A stretch of DNA of 64,000 bases from Termitomyces sp. T153 (GCA_018296165.2 JACKQL020000052.1:124001-188000); one strand, 5' to 3'. Counted from the first letter of the stretch, positions 11,306 through 22,879 are shown. The notes: a model not told the origin generated them from the sequence alone. Program-made: numbers and translations.

Positions 11306-13352
11306 TGTAAGGGGATGACCCCTTTATGGGTAACTCCAACTCTATCTGGCCTTAGTCACAGGTATAGCATCATCTCTAGCATAGCTGACTGACTGGCCAC
11401 CAAGCCCCTGCACTCTCCAGACAGTATTAGTCAGCCCTTCATAGTCATTGGACTCTATTTCTTCTTTTGACATATTGATAGTCATTACTGCTTAGCATAC
11501 TCAGGCTGCTTATTACATATAGCATTAGTTATAGCATAGCTACAAATGTAGTATATAAGCCAGTCACAAGGATAGAATATCCTTTGACCAATCAATAGCA
11601 GTGTCCCCAGGTTTATCCAGTGAACTGATTGTGAGAACCCCAGTATCACCACCTTGCTCAGCTCACTGCACTTGCCTCTTGCCTGCCTCTTAGCTGCTGT
11701 TCTGCTCCTTTGATGCTTGCCCATCACTTGTGCTTGCTTGCTTTAGCTGAGTTTACTTGCAGAGTGTTCATTTCCCTCACATCTTGATCAGTCCCTATGT
11801 TGTCCACACCTCTAGCCCATGACATCCAACCTAACACCTACCTTTGGCCTCACCCTAACTTCTATGGACTCTATACTGACTCTAACTGACACTTTTGCTG
11901 ACCCAGAATCTACTATTGAGAGACTGTTAACTTTTGTTTCTGGGCTCAAGAGCAGACTAGTGGCACTTGAGTCTGGTCATATGCTGACACTTATCACCAT
12001 GGTTGCCTCTGCCCAAACAGCCTCATGGCCTAGTATGGGCAGCTGTGCTATTCTTTTGGGCTCTGCCATGCAATCAGCTCTATCTGGGCAGCCAAAGCCC
12101 AAGTCCTCCATCAAAACTCCTATTGTGCTCACCTCTTGCATTCCCTGACATATAGCATGCTCTACCTCTAATGTTCCCCTCACCATCCCCCTTGCTTGAG
12201 ACCTCCCTCCTAAAGATGGCCACACCCCATATTTTGAGTGCATGCTTGATCTCCCCAACTCTCTTGTTGTGCACATGGTTGGTTACCAAGGGCAGGACCT
12301 TAAACAAGCCCTCAACATCTCTGGCACCTGCTTGGCAGCCTTTATGGTTAGCTCAGCTGGAGGAGACTGCTGGTTTGTCTCTATCCAGAGCTCTGATCAG
12401 CAGATTGGAGAGGCCCTTGTGGTGATTGAAAAGTAGATAGCTAAGAAGTGAGTCTGCATACTGCAGAAGCAATGCTCAGGCAATGTTGCACCAGCAGTTG
12501 CTGCACTGGCACCTTTCGGATCCATCATGTCATCTACTCTGACTTCTACCATGCCAGGAGCACCCTCTTCTAGCACTCCAGCAGTGGCATCTCAGACCAC
12601 TACCATGGCCCTTACTCCTTCTATCCAGCAACCTCCATCTCTTCCTCTGGGCTCACCAATGTTGAGCATTCATGAAGGGGCTACACCAGCTTCTCTAATG
12701 GACACAACTTTTCCTATAACCCTCTATTCTGGTGCCTAAAGCATTGGCTCTGATAATACAATACACCTTTGGACATTATGCCAGGGGGGCAGAACCAGCC
12801 ATTGCACATTGTAGCCAGCCATATCTAGGATAGGGAATAGCATCTTAATGCCACAGCTGTTTATTGGGTTGACAAATCTTGAGGAGGGAGTGATGTAAGG
12901 GGATGACTTCTTTATGGGTAACTCTGACTCTATCCAGCCTTAGTCACAGGTATAGCATCATCTCTAGCATAGCCAACCAACCAGCTGCTGAGCCCCTGCA
13001 CCCTCTGGACAGTATTAGTCAGCCCTTTATAGTCATTGAACCCTATTTCTCCTTTTGACATATTGATAGTCATTACTGCTTAGCATACCTGGGCCACTTA
13101 TCACATATAGCATTAGTCATAGTATAGCCACAAATGTAGTATATAAGCTATCCTTTGACCAATCAATAGCAGCATCCCCAGGGCTATCCAGTGAACTAAT
13201 TGTGAGAACCCCAGCATTGCCACCTTGCTCAGCTCACTGTGCTCACTCCTTGCCTGCTTCTCAGCTGCCATTCTGCTCCTTTGACACTTGCCCATCACTT
13301 ATGCTTGCTTGCTCCAGCCGAGTTCACCTGCAGAGTATTTGTTCCCCTCACA
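11306..13352 (+). mobile_element. KH-TRIM: small non-autonomous LTR element
   Basis: LTRs 11306-11781 and 12894-13352 (TGTAAGGGG...CCCTCACA) flank a 1.1-kb interior. Flanks GTGTC (11301-11305) and GCATC (13353-13357) derive from GCGTC, which is present uninterrupted in the other S copy at about 29390. A purine-rich tract (TTGAGGAGGGAGTGA) sits directly before the 3' LTR and a TATA (TATATAAG) is near 11551, so orientation is plus. The interior holds a single decayed ORF and no gag or pol. A PBS matching a tRNA or the transcript start was not found. Confidence 0.85.
11819..12739 (+). pseudogene. KH-domain-like protein encoded by KH-TRIM
   Basis: One reading frame of about 306 codons runs from ATG 11819 to a TAA at 12737-12739. 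It is interrupted by TGA at 12146 and 12197 and by two stops near 12434-12448. The N-terminal ~110 residues are low in motifs and include a short leucine-rich helix (ERLLTFVSGLKSRLVALES). The centre (about 12215-12450) reads like a KH RNA-binding domain. It has YFECMLDLPNSLVVHMVG, then the loop GYQG in the GXXG position followed by DLKQ, and a closing helix QQIGEALVVIEK. The C-terminal part is Ser/Thr/Pro-rich. KH domains bind single-stranded RNA or DNA. Assignment is by pattern only. There is no Gag, protease or RT in the element. Confidence 0.55.
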
Positions 13353-14153
13353 GCATCTACACTTAAGGTATTGATATTGGACTCACCCTTTTTGAGCTTT
13401 ATTGCAATTATGCAACACATAGACTTTGCTTGATTTTGTTTCTTGGTTACAAATTGACACTTTGTATGTATCATAAACACTTTGGCAGATGCTGTTGCTA
13501 GTGGTGACTATTTGTTTCTTTTTACCATGCTATACCTTTGAACAGTATAAATACTGGTTGTACATAGACATTGAATCATTAAACCTTATCCTCATCAAAT
13601 ACTACTTCTATCAAATTCCTAAATCTCTAAGCTTACTAGCTTGAGATTTCATTTTGCCACTATTGCTTACTCTATATCTCACCCTTTATCAACAACAACT
13701 TAGCAACAAGTCTTGCCAACTCTGACTTTGACTTTGTGTGGTACCAACTACAGGTGCCCTTAGCATTATTTTGACTCAGTGATGCTAGTGACTATGGCTA
13801 GCAATTAGTTTGCATTTGTCCTCCATTAGTCTCCCTGTTACCACTTCTCCATTCCTTTCTCTACCCAACTCCTCTTTCACCATTAAAGTTTGCTTTGCCT
13901 TAGCAATGAATTCATTTTCATTTGTTTTATTACACTAACAACCCTCTATTACCATCTAGCAACTTAAGTTAGCAATAGCAATCCTTTCAAATTTACACTT
14001 CACACCTATGTTTGCTCTCATTCTTTGGGACAGTTACTGACTTGCCCTCAACTATTAACTTTCTACTGCCAGCTAGCCTATCTAGTGACTAGTGTTATGT
14101 TCTCTTTTTAGGTTTCCTGCATGGCACTAGGCAGCATAGGAGCACATCATCTG

Positions 14154-15761
14154 TCAGTGGTTGAGCTTCTTGGCAGTCCAGAAGTATTTGAGGTTCTTGT
14201 GATCTGTTCAGACTTTGAACTTATACTATGTGCCTTCCAGGAAGTGCTACTACTCCTCAAATGACCAGATGATGGCCAGCATCTCCTTGTTGTGGATCTT
14301 GTAGTTCCACTCTACTGCATTCAGACTCTTGAAGTAGAAGGCCACTGGATACCACTTCCCATCTCTCAGGGACTGCTATGAAAGAATGGCCCCAGTGGCA
14401 AAGTCAGAGCTATCAGCTTTTACTTGGAAGGAGGATTTATTGTCTAGGAAAAGAAGGACAGGTCCTGAGGTCATGGCACACTTGAGGGCATCAAAGGCCA
14501 TCTGCTTCAGAGGCCTCCAACTCCACATGATGTCCTTCCTGGTGAGGTTGAATAGCAGGCAGGTGTGATGTGAGAAGTCCTGGATATATCTCTGGTAGAA
14601 GTTCACAAAGCCTAGGAATGCTTGCACCTCCTTCTTGTTCTTAGGCTTTGGCCACTCTGCTATGCCTGCTACCTTCACTGAGTCCATCTCTGCAGCTCCA
14701 TATGAATTGATCAGGCCAAGATACTCAATCTGGGTCTGCTCAAACTTACACTTCTCCAGTTTGAAGTAGAGTTGGTGCTGGCAGAGATGTTCCAAGACAA
14801 GGTGAGTAGTGCAGCAGTGTTCTTTCAGCATTTTAGTGCAGATGAGAATGTTATCAAGGTATACACACACTACACCTTTTGCAATGAGGTCTTAGAAGAT
14901 GTCATTCATCATCATCTGAAAGGTGGCCAGGCTGTTGGTGAGTCCAAAGAATATAACAAGAGGTTCAAATAGTCCCTGGTTGGTCTGGAAGGCAGCCTTC
15001 CATTCATCTCTCTCCTGGATATGCATGTTGTTGTAGCCCCACTGGATGTCCAGTTTAGTGAAGTATTGCACACTCTGGAGGTTGTTGACAAGTTTGGAGA
15101 TGAGGGGGAGGAGGTAATAGTTCTTCACAGTCATGGTGTTGAGAACCCAGTAATCCTGAACCAGTTGGAGCAAGCCATCTTTCTTCTTAATGATGAAGAC
15201 CAGAGAAGCCATCAGAGATTTGGAAGAGCATATGCAACCAGAGTCCAGATTCTCTTGCAGGAAGGTGTTGAGTTTGTCCTGCTCTCTAGGCATTAATGGA
15301 TAGACCTTACAGCTGGCAGGCATGGAGTCAGGCAATAGCTCAATGGTGTGGTTCCACTGCTTGCACTTTGGAAGTGAGTCAAACAAGGCCTTGGAGAACA
15401 CATTCTCAAATGCATAGAGGTAGGGGAGTATGACATTCCAGAACTTCCAGGGCATGGAGTTAGCAGCAAATGCCTGGGCCAGCTACTGAGATGTGGTCTG
15501 GCTAGCACAGATCTCTGCAATGGCGGGCAGCAGATGTAAGGTGGTGGCATGGATCCAGTCTCCCAGCTCTACTGCTTCTTCTAGGAGCTCTGGTTTATGT
15601 ACACCACTAAACTCCTCTCCACCTTCCTTCTCCAGGGCTCTGCCACTACTCTTGTTGTTCTTGTAGAGGGCCTCTCTATAGGAAAACACCAGAGGCAGGA
15701 GATCCAGAAGGTTCAGGTCAGCAAAAGGGAGAGGCCTCATGCAACATGTGTGGATGGCCAC
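14154..15761 (-). pseudogene. E2 reverse transcriptase and RNase H
   Basis: Minus-strand blocks at 14892-15455 and 14376-14870 give a Gypsy RT. They contain KVYPLMPREQDKL, FIIKKKDGLLQLVQDYWVLN, FTKLDIQWGYNN and the catalytic-box region VCVYLDNILICT (YLDD with the second D changed to N). Then come VEYLG-type thumb sequences and the connection FLGFVNFYQRYIQDFSHH. The RNase H start with ADSSDFATGAILS is near 14380, and the domain is interrupted by S-A at 14149. The altered YLDN and several stops show it is inactive. Confidence 0.85.
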
Positions 15762-15779
15762 ATGCTTTCAAACTCAAGC

Positions 15780-16232
15780 TCAGCATTCTTTCTTAGCCTC
15801 AGTGGTGCAGGTGAAGCACTTCTGAGAGCACCTGCTCATTGTGACCTTACCCTTGGTCCAGTCTACTTTGGAGTTGTGCTCATGGAGCCATGTGAAGCTG
15901 AGGATCATGTCCTGTCTGCCTAAGCTAGTGATGGTGAAGACTGCATGCTCTGTATAGTTCCAATAACAAAGGACAAGGATGACTATAGAGCTGATGGCAG
16001 CTGCTTCATTAGGTGTTCTGTCAATGTTGAAGACTGAAATGGGCTTGGGGAGTGGCTGCATGGTTAGGCTGTGGTGCTTGACAAACTGTGAGTCCAAGAA
16101 CAGTCCCACTGCTCCACTATCCAGAAGAGCAGTGACTTCATGAGTTTGCTGAGTGTCCATGGTCTCTATTTCCATGTCAAGGTGCAGGGAGTTGGTGGAT
16201 GAGCTTGAAGCCATTACATACTGCCAGAGCAT
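15780..16232 (-). pseudogene. E2 aspartic protease domain and Cys-rich linker
   Basis: The 150-codon minus-strand frame contains THEVTALLDSGAVGLFLDSQ, with the catalytic DSGA box of a retroviral-type aspartic protease. It continues through FTWLHEHNSKVDWTKGKV to a cysteine cluster (MSRCSQKCFTCT). The same order, protease then MSRC..C..C then RT, is found in E3 and E4, so the cluster is a family trait. The reading continues with a stop into the RT linker at 15483-15761. Confidence 0.8.
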
Positions 16233-16239
16233 TTAGTGC

Positions 16240-17690
16240 ACTCAGGCAGGGTGGTGCTAGCAGACTCTAGCTGGTGTCAGGGGACTTGGCAAAAGCTCCA
16301 GAGTTGGTATTTATATGTCTGAAGTGAAATATTGAGGTTCTTTTGTCTTAGAATAAGGAGCATTGGAAAAGGCAATTTCATTTTCTAATAACAGACATGA
16401 GAACCTATTAGTACCTAGTGATAGAGGCATACACATCATCTGCCACTTGACTAAAAATCCTCCTCCAGTTCTGAGAGTGACATGCAAGTGCTGATCTCTT
16501 TTAGAGTCAACTCTAGCATTGGCTTATCTAGCAATGGAGCTCTGGCAGCATTTTTCATGGCTAGCAGTTGCAGAAGGAGTTCCTCCTGCTCTGCTATGAA
16601 GAGGTAATGCACTTCTAGGCTCAAGGGGCAGTGTCATGCAAAATGCCCAGGCTTCTTGCACTTCCAACACAGTAACAGCATGGTGCAGAGCTGTTGGGCT
16701 GCATCCATGTCCATGAGAATGCCTGGCAGCAAGGGGTGCAGTGTGAGGATGGTCAGAGTGGGAGCAGGTGCTGGGCAAGCAGGTGTAGAATATTAGAGGT
16801 TGGTGACTGGTGTGGGGTACAGTGTAGAGTGCATGTGGTGGAGCTTCCATCAAATCTCCATGAGTTGCTACTAATCCCAGGATACCTCATACTATGAAGC
16901 AATCCTTTCATCATTGGGGTGGCCCTCTGCAAAATTGCCAATGCATTCCATCAGTGTGGGGTGCAGGCCATCCTGGAATGTGAGGCATAACTGAAGGCCA
17001 TTGGAGTAGGTGGCTTGCTCAACTAGTGCTTAGAAGGAGTTGATGTACTTGTTCAGAGTTTGCTTCCCTTATCCATATTGCTCCCACTTATGTAGCTAGC
17101 ATCAAGGCAGCAGTTTTGGCAGAGTTGAGTGGGAAAAACTCCACCTAGAAGTCCTTCTCAAAGGTGGCCCAGTCTGAGAAACTTCCCACATCTCCAGGGC
17201 AATGGAAGACTCATAACACATAGGTGGAAGCATGTCCAGTTTTCATATACAATAGTACCCAGGCTATTTTCAATGCATTGGAGTCAAAGGTGTCCCTTCT
17301 GAGGTGGATGTAGATGAGGCAGGACTGGAGGAAACATTCCTTGCTGGAGTGAGCATCATTGTATGTGCCTAAAAGCATGGAGCATGGAATCTACAGTCAT
17401 AGAGTCACCAGAGCTGTGGAGACAGATACAAAAGTGATTGGGGTAGGTTCCACAACTGGGGGAGATGCAGAAATAGAGGGCAGGCACTCAAGCAGCACTT
17501 GAAGTGATTAGAAGATAAGATCTGTGGTTTGATAGAGGGTGGAGAGTTTGGTTATATAGTGGGTAAGAGATGATAGCATGAGTTGCACCTAGTTTTCTAG
17601 GTGTAGTAGGTGGGTCCAGGCTTCATCCTATGAGGCTGGAGCCTCTGCAGGGGTGTCTGAGTTGGCATGCTGAGACATAGAACTCTGCAG
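16240..17690 (-). pseudogene. E2 gag with CCHC zinc knuckle
   Basis: Several minus-strand frames broken by stops and small shifts follow the E3 gag (30023-31330) in order. The leader MSQHANSDTPAEAPAS is at about 17680. A capsid-like segment contains LDEYI-type text (here LNKYINSF) and LCLTFQDGLHPTLMECI. A CCHC knuckle (CWKCKKPGHFA..HC) lies near 16620-16680. It is decayed mainly through C-to-T and G-to-A changes. Confidence 0.7.
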
Positions 17691-17769
17691 TGCTTGGTCC
17701 TGGTGGGGAAGCAACAGATAGTGGCTTGGAGGTTCTCTGTGGCTATGAGGGGCTTTCAGACCAGTTGTG

Positions 17770-17780
17770 AGACTTGTTCT
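17770..17780 (-). promoter_or_regulatory. E2 self-priming PBS
   Basis: On the minus strand, GC then AGAACAAGTCT follows the 5' LTR. AGACTTGTTCT, its exact reverse complement, occurs in the LTR (plus coordinates 17908-17918), giving an 11-base match. E3 (31434-31444 with 31571-31581) and E4 (50422-50432 with 50284-50294) show the same pair. Confidence 0.8.
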
Positions 17781-17782
17781 GC

Positions 17783-18150
17783 TGTAAGGGCAACCTCTGG
17801 GGTAGCAGATCTAAATCATGCAGCTAGCAGAGAGGAATCCAAAGTATATCAGCAAGTAGACAAAGATACAAGCAGTAACTAATCACCTAGCAGAGGAGAA
17901 TCCAAAAAGAACAAGTCTAAGGATCCTTGCTGCTTAGTGCAGTGCATTAGTGGGCAGTAGAGGCATGGAAACAACTGTACAGAAGGCCAGAGCTAGCCCT
18001 AACCCTAGGAAGATGACTGGTGAGGTAATACAGAAAGTTCTGTGGATCTTCAGAGATCTCTGGAGTTCTGGAACAAGCCCCAGAAACTTCAAATAATTTG
18101 CAGAGATGCTGGAACAAGTCATGGAGGTTGGAAATGGAAGTTTCCTGACA
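17783..18150 (-). repeat. E2 5' LTR
   Basis: A 368-bp LTR, TGTAAGGGCAACC...TTTCCTGACA, with the same length and order as 1800-2167 and as E4's LTR. It is followed by the duplication GAACC and the last 97 bp of E1's interrupted LTR. Confidence 0.9.
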
Positions 18151-18155
18151 GAACC

Positions 18156-18252
18156 ACCCCCAGAGTGCTAGGTTATAAGCACAGGACATTGTGTCTGCCT
18201 AATAAGGACTCACTCAGTATAGCTGAGCCCCCATGGTCAGCAGAACCTGACA
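18156..18252 (+). repeat. E1 5' LTR, last part
   Basis: Contains the LTR end ACTCAGTATAGCTGAGCCCC...AGAACCTGACA and continues the copy interrupted at 1799. It lines up with 36546-36651 of the 3' LTR. The self-priming PBS AATATCAAGACT (18254-18265) follows. Confidence 0.88.
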
Positions 18253-18669
18253 TAATATCAAGACTCCACCTTACTCCATTCTTGATATCTGTGTATAACC
18301 CCATGTACAGCCCCTCTGGCTACTTAACTGATGTCTATGGTTGGCTGGTCCCTAAGTATCAGTCTGCCTTATTCTACCTAGGCTCACTCACAAATCACTA
18401 CATTCCTTGTCACTAGACCCCAGACCTAAATCAGGCCTTCTATGCTCCCTCCATTAGTTAGGAAATACCTCCTGGCTGGCACTGCCCCCCAACATTCCTT
18501 GCTGATGGCAATTACCTCTGCATGTACTCTGGAGGATTTCCTAAAGCATCCCCAGCACCTCCCAACCTCACTTACCTTCCACCCACCCACTACTATGCAT
18601 ACCCCATTTCCACTGCAGTCCCAACTCCTCTGGAGCAAATAGATAACTATTCCTCCTCTTGATTTCCAC

Positions 18670-19620
18670 TTTCCACTTAAAATCCCCTCTTCTTCCAGAC
18701 AGCAATGAGTTGAAGCTTACATCTAGCAGCACAACAAAGTCCTTTACTCCCTCTGCCTCTCACCCATGGAGTTTGCAAGATGTGCTCACACCTTCCTCAT
18801 CATCTTAGGTTACTCCAACACTCAAGCAACTCCAGAGGTTTAAGCAGATCACCTCCTCAACTTCCACAAACACTACCTACAAGGAAACCTCCCTGAGACT
18901 ATGCAAGGCACCTTGGAAATTGACACCAATCTCCAGAACAAGCTCTGTGCCCTGGTTGAAGAAATCAATACCAGCCTGAACCCTCATCAGTTTAAGGACC
19001 CTCTGGATCCTGCCCACTCTTTCTAGGTACAATGAGAGGAACCCACTAGAGCATAAAGCAAAGCTCCAACCCTATTTTCTGTCAGCAAGAAGAGCTCAAT
19101 GCTGCATCCAACATCCTGAGGAACCTCAACCCTGCTGGAGGACTCTTTGACCAACTTACTGCCCACACCCTAGCTCTCTCCACTCATCCCCAGACAAACT
19201 CTGTCTCCAGCACCTTCCATACCTGAAACCAACCTGCCACCTCCAAAACCCATACTTAGAGGCCACCTCCACATGTTGATAATGACAATTAAACTCTCTC
19301 TTACATTAATGAGCCTAGCAACCTTAGTGAAGAATCCACTCCTTATAACAGCCCTCTCTAAGACAGACCCCCCATTTTGACCTCTGCACTCCCTGTAGCA
19401 ACACTTCCCAGCCCCATCAAGACACCGCAGCTCTCCTACATCAACCCATGGGCCCTGGAGCACCTCCAACCCCCTTTCCCACCAACTCTCCTTATCTCCT
19501 GCCAGTTCCACTACCTAACTCCCCCCTACTGACAACAATTACTTCAGACCACTAACCCCCAGAGGACCCCCTCCCCTTTGCTGGGCCCCAGGCCCTCTTC
19601 TAGGCAATGCTGGTCAATCC

Positions 19621-19701
<81 letters not shown>

Positions 19702-20765
19702 TGCCAGACTTCTGCTTTTGACTCAGAAGAACTCAGAATCAGAATATTTAAGATGATACTCATGATGCACTAGCTTGAGAAGGTAAGCTCAATATTTAGA
19801 AACCAGAATTCTTCACTGGTTGTGATTCCCAAAAATGGAGAATTTTCCTAACACAATGCCTCACAATGTTTTAAGCTAAGCCCATATTTTCCAGCTTGAG
19901 AGCTCACAAGTAGCCTTTGCCACATCATATTTACAGGGCATTGCCTTTGGCCACTATACAGCATTGCTCTAGTTTGATCCCAACAACCCCATGCTCTCTA
20001 ATTAGCTCACTTTCATCCAAAAATTCTCCAGTAAGTTTGGGGTATTTGACACTATAGCAGAAGTGGAGGAAAACCTCTTCAATCTCTGGATATGTGACAA
20101 CAAATATTTTATAACCTTCATTGTATAGTTTGAACAAGAGGCCTACAGAATAGGATGGAACTACAATGCCAACCAGTTTGCTCTCTACCATGCCCTTTCC
20201 CAATGCATCAAGAACATCCTCTGCCTTACTCACAAGCAAACTATATACAATGAGTACAAAGTGCTTGTTACACAGGTCAATCAATGCTACTGGGAAGATT
20301 GAGCAAAAACACAGCACTGTAAACTGTCTAGAACACCTCCAGCAGCACCAACTGGCAGGCCGGAGCAACCAATGGCAATTGACTCTCAGTCCTTGCCAAC
20401 TCCACCAACCCTACACCCTGCTTTACTCAAGGCCAAGGACCTCCCAGTGCCAACTGACCTCTAGGACCCTGCCTACCTGCCCAACTAAATGCTGCTAACC
20501 TCCATAAAACTTCAGAGCCCCTGGACACCAACTTCAATGACTCCCAGGACCTCAACAACACTCCAGACTCCACCAACAACCAAGAGGCCCTATGCATGAA
20601 CAAGATTTAGAACAGGCCTTGAATCAATGTACCAGAGGAAACTCAGGAAAAGTGACAAAAGAAGGGCATGTGCATTCTATGTAGTGAGCAGGGACATTTC
20701 ATTGGTAGTTGCCCTAAATGCCAGGTGATGGGACATGCCATATAGATTATTGACAAAGAAGACTG
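18670..20765 (+). pseudogene. E1 gag with CCHC zinc knuckle
   Basis: Plus-strand frames with many stops (CAA to TAA, CAG to TAG, CGA to TGA) give a Gypsy Gag. The start region includes MEFARCAHTF near 18770. A capsid segment lies at about 19800-20300 (EFFTGCDSQKWRIFLTQCL; later EVEENLFNLWICDNKYF). A knuckle CILCSEQGHFIGSC lies at about 20670-20720, which is C-x2-C-x4-H-x4-C. A pure CTA repeat interrupts the frame region at 19621. The leader between the PBS and 18670 has no coding signal. Confidence 0.72.
19621..19701 (+). repeat. (CTA)27 microsatellite
   Basis: An uninterrupted 81-bp run of CTA lies inside the decayed gag of E1. It is pure although the surrounding DNA is heavily mutated, so it expanded after E1 died. 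Confidence 0.98.
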
Positions 20766-20847
20766 CAACTACCAGTTTATAGAAAACAAGTTAGCAGTTT
20801 AGGTCTTGAAGACCATAGATCAGACACCAACATCTTCTCCACCTTGG

Positions 20848-21985
20848 TGTCACGACCTGTTCCCTGGAGCCCTGTACACTGCCCAACAAACCCCCGCTCC
20901 CCCGGAACCCCCCCCCAACACTTCGTTGAACTTCCCCAGCACTCCATGCCAACTCCAGCTAACTCCAACACATTCTTGGCTAACTCTGACGGCCCCCTGG
21001 CCAACTCCGACATCTTCCCTGCAGCTGCCGGTGCTTCCCCTGAACTTTCTGAGCCCCTGGGACCACTCCCCCACTGTGCCTGACCCCATTACACGTCATC
21101 AACTTGACACCCTAGCTCCCCTGACTTACCCTGGGGGTATCACAACAGCCTCAGAACGGACCACATTGCAATTGATCCCATCAACATATCAACACGGCCC
21201 GCTCTCTGGTTGTAACCGACACCCATCGACTCCATCGAGCTCCGCCAAGCCCCACCACCACAGCCGACGTCCCCAGAGCTCTTCAGTAGTCAGTATATAA
21301 GACATAGAGTAGCTCCTCATACTCTAGTCTTGAGATTAACTACCTACCTTACCTGATGTGTTTCTGATTGTTTCTTCTCATGTTTTGTGTTCTGTGTCTT
21401 GTTTCCCTTATTCTCAGTCTCCTGGTCTTATCTTGTCTCTGTTCCATTATCTTTCCATTATCATTCCGTGTCTCCACCTGAATCTATTCTCATTCTCATC
21501 TCATCTTTGTCTTGTTTTGTTTGACTCTGTATCGTCCCATTTGATCCTGTCTATTGTGTTCAAGTCCTTTCGACAATAATGTCCTCACAAACTCCGCAGT
21601 CACAATTACGAACCTCCAACACTTGTTACTAATCCTGGACCCTGCTATACACTCGGCTCTGAACCCCATCAATCCCTGTTAACCCCCCATCAGAACTCCG
21701 GCTCTGCTCCTGTCATCCGTGTAGCCTCTGCCTCCTCCGCACCTGCAATACTCACACACGGACTTATGCCTGAACTCTGCCAAGCCTGTCCCCCTCCTCC
21801 ACAACTCATCCTCTACTCCTCCGGACCTTCCCGGACTTGCTCGGATCAATTTCCCCTGGCTATCCTCATAAGTCCCCAGTGCTTGGAACACCTCTGAGTG
21901 CCCGGTTGTCAGTGCAGGGAATCACGTTCGCCTAGTAAGGACTCGCCCAGTGTAGCTGAGCCCCCATGGTCAGCGGAACCTGACA
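20848..21985 (+). mobile_element. Solo LTR of the LARD/E1 group
   Basis: A 1138-bp LTR, TGTCACGACC...GGAACCTGACA, flanked by CTTGG at 20843-20847 and 21986-21990. It has the TATA box near 21293 and is most like the LARD2 LTRs. There is no internal sequence, so it is the product of LTR-LTR recombination. It inserted in E1 between gag and protease. CpG is better kept than in E1, so it is younger. Confidence 0.93.
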
Positions 21986-22089
21986 CTTGGCTGCACTCCT
22001 CTGTGCAATAGTACTCTCTCCAGACACCCTCCCAGCACACTTTCCCTCACACTCCTTCCACATCCTCTTCTTCTGCACCATCCTCTCCT

Positions 22090-22850
22090 TTTCCGCCAAC
22101 TCTGTCCCCACTCTGGTTAATAGCAGTGCCACCAACGACTTTATTGACAAATTTTTGGCAGCACTCACTCCTCAACACCTCTGATATCTCTCCACTCCAA
22201 TCCTCCTCAAGCTCTTTGATAGTGATCCTACCTCTGCCAGAGACATCACACACTGTGTGGAGACAACTGTGCCAATGGACAACACTAGGACCTCCAACTA
22301 CTAGTTACCAAGCTACACATCTCTGCCCCTGTTATTCTAGGTTTTTTATGGCTTTACTCCACTAATCCCTGCATTGACTGGCCCAGCCTCACTCTCCATC
22401 TTGACTGGAATAGCCCAACCAACTCTGGACCAGTCCCCTTTGATGTCTCACCCCCCTTCAAGAACTCCAAAGGTATGACTAATGCCCCTCAGACTCCCTC
22501 ACAGCTCTACTCAAAGTCCATGCAGTTGTTTATTATCAATGTCCAGCTTGATGGCTCTCTAATGGTTTTTCCTGCCCTCATTAACAGCAGCACCTCCAGC
22601 ATCTTTGTCAACAACCAGCTCAATCTCTGCCACAATGACCTTATCAACTCCTTGAGCTCCAGCTCTTTAGCAGAAGCCCCACTCCAAATGGGATCACTCA
22701 ATACTATAAAAATGCCCTCATTCTTGACAACAATTTAAGATTCCAGGTCCAGCTTCTTGTCACCCAACTCCCAACATTAACTCTAATTGTGTTGGGACTC
22801 CTGTGGTTGCAGAATGTCAACTCTGACATCAATTAAAAGAACCTCACCAT
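22090..22850 (+). pseudogene. E1 tandem aspartic protease-like domains
   Basis: Two separate protease-like signatures occur in order. The first, PTLVNSSATNDFIDKFLAAL, is at about 22110-22170. The second, VFPALINSSTSSIFVNNQLN, is at about 22565-22625. It is followed by FQVQLLVTQLP and a VLGL.WLQNV region typical of the end of a Gypsy protease. Both stand where D-S-G is expected but read N-S-S, the result of two G-to-A changes in each. The first domain is followed by text like LKLFD.DPTSA, also a protease-type segment. Whether both were once active is not known. Confidence 0.6.
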
Positions 22851-22879
22851 TTCTACAAGACAGTACTCCTTCCTTCCAA

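Larger units (their letters stand above)
10943..14149 (+). mobile_element. S-A: solo LTR-like element carrying the KH-TRIM
   Basis: S-A starts TGATAAGACC and ends GAGCACATCA, and lies in E2's RNase H. The host codons resume across it, giving KKLNH..QAQ.SLYLANF. Flanks CCTA (10939-10942) and TCTG (14150-14153) fit a 4-bp duplication of CCTG with one transition each. Removing the KH-TRIM leaves about 1.16 kb with TG..CA ends and a TATA-like TATAAAT near 13546. A second copy in opposite orientation is at 28718-29734. I see no internal coding region, so a solo LTR is the simplest reading. The parent element is not in this window. Confidence 0.75.
1800..18150 (-). mobile_element. E2: Gypsy chromovirus inserted in E1's LTR
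   Basis: E2 has 368-bp LTRs at 1800-2167 and 17783-18150 and a 5-bp duplication GAATC/GAACC (1795-1799, 18151-18155). The host reading across it restores the E1 LTR. On the minus strand the order is LTR, PBS, gag, protease, RT, RNase H, integrase, chromodomain, LTR. It contains LARD1 (2194-9191) and S-A (10943-14149). Without these it is about 6.1 kb. The two LTRs differ at many sites, mostly transitions, so it is older than E3. It shares its LTR family with E4. Confidence 0.92.

Noticed and set aside
11782..11800. Self-priming PBS for KH-TRIM
   Set aside because: TCTTGATCAG after its 5' LTR has only a weak, gapped match in the LTR, so no PBS is claimed.
18253..18270. A tRNA-type primer binding site for E1
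   Set aside because: The sequence after the LTR does not begin with TGG. It matches the transcript start of its own LTR exactly, which is the better explanation.
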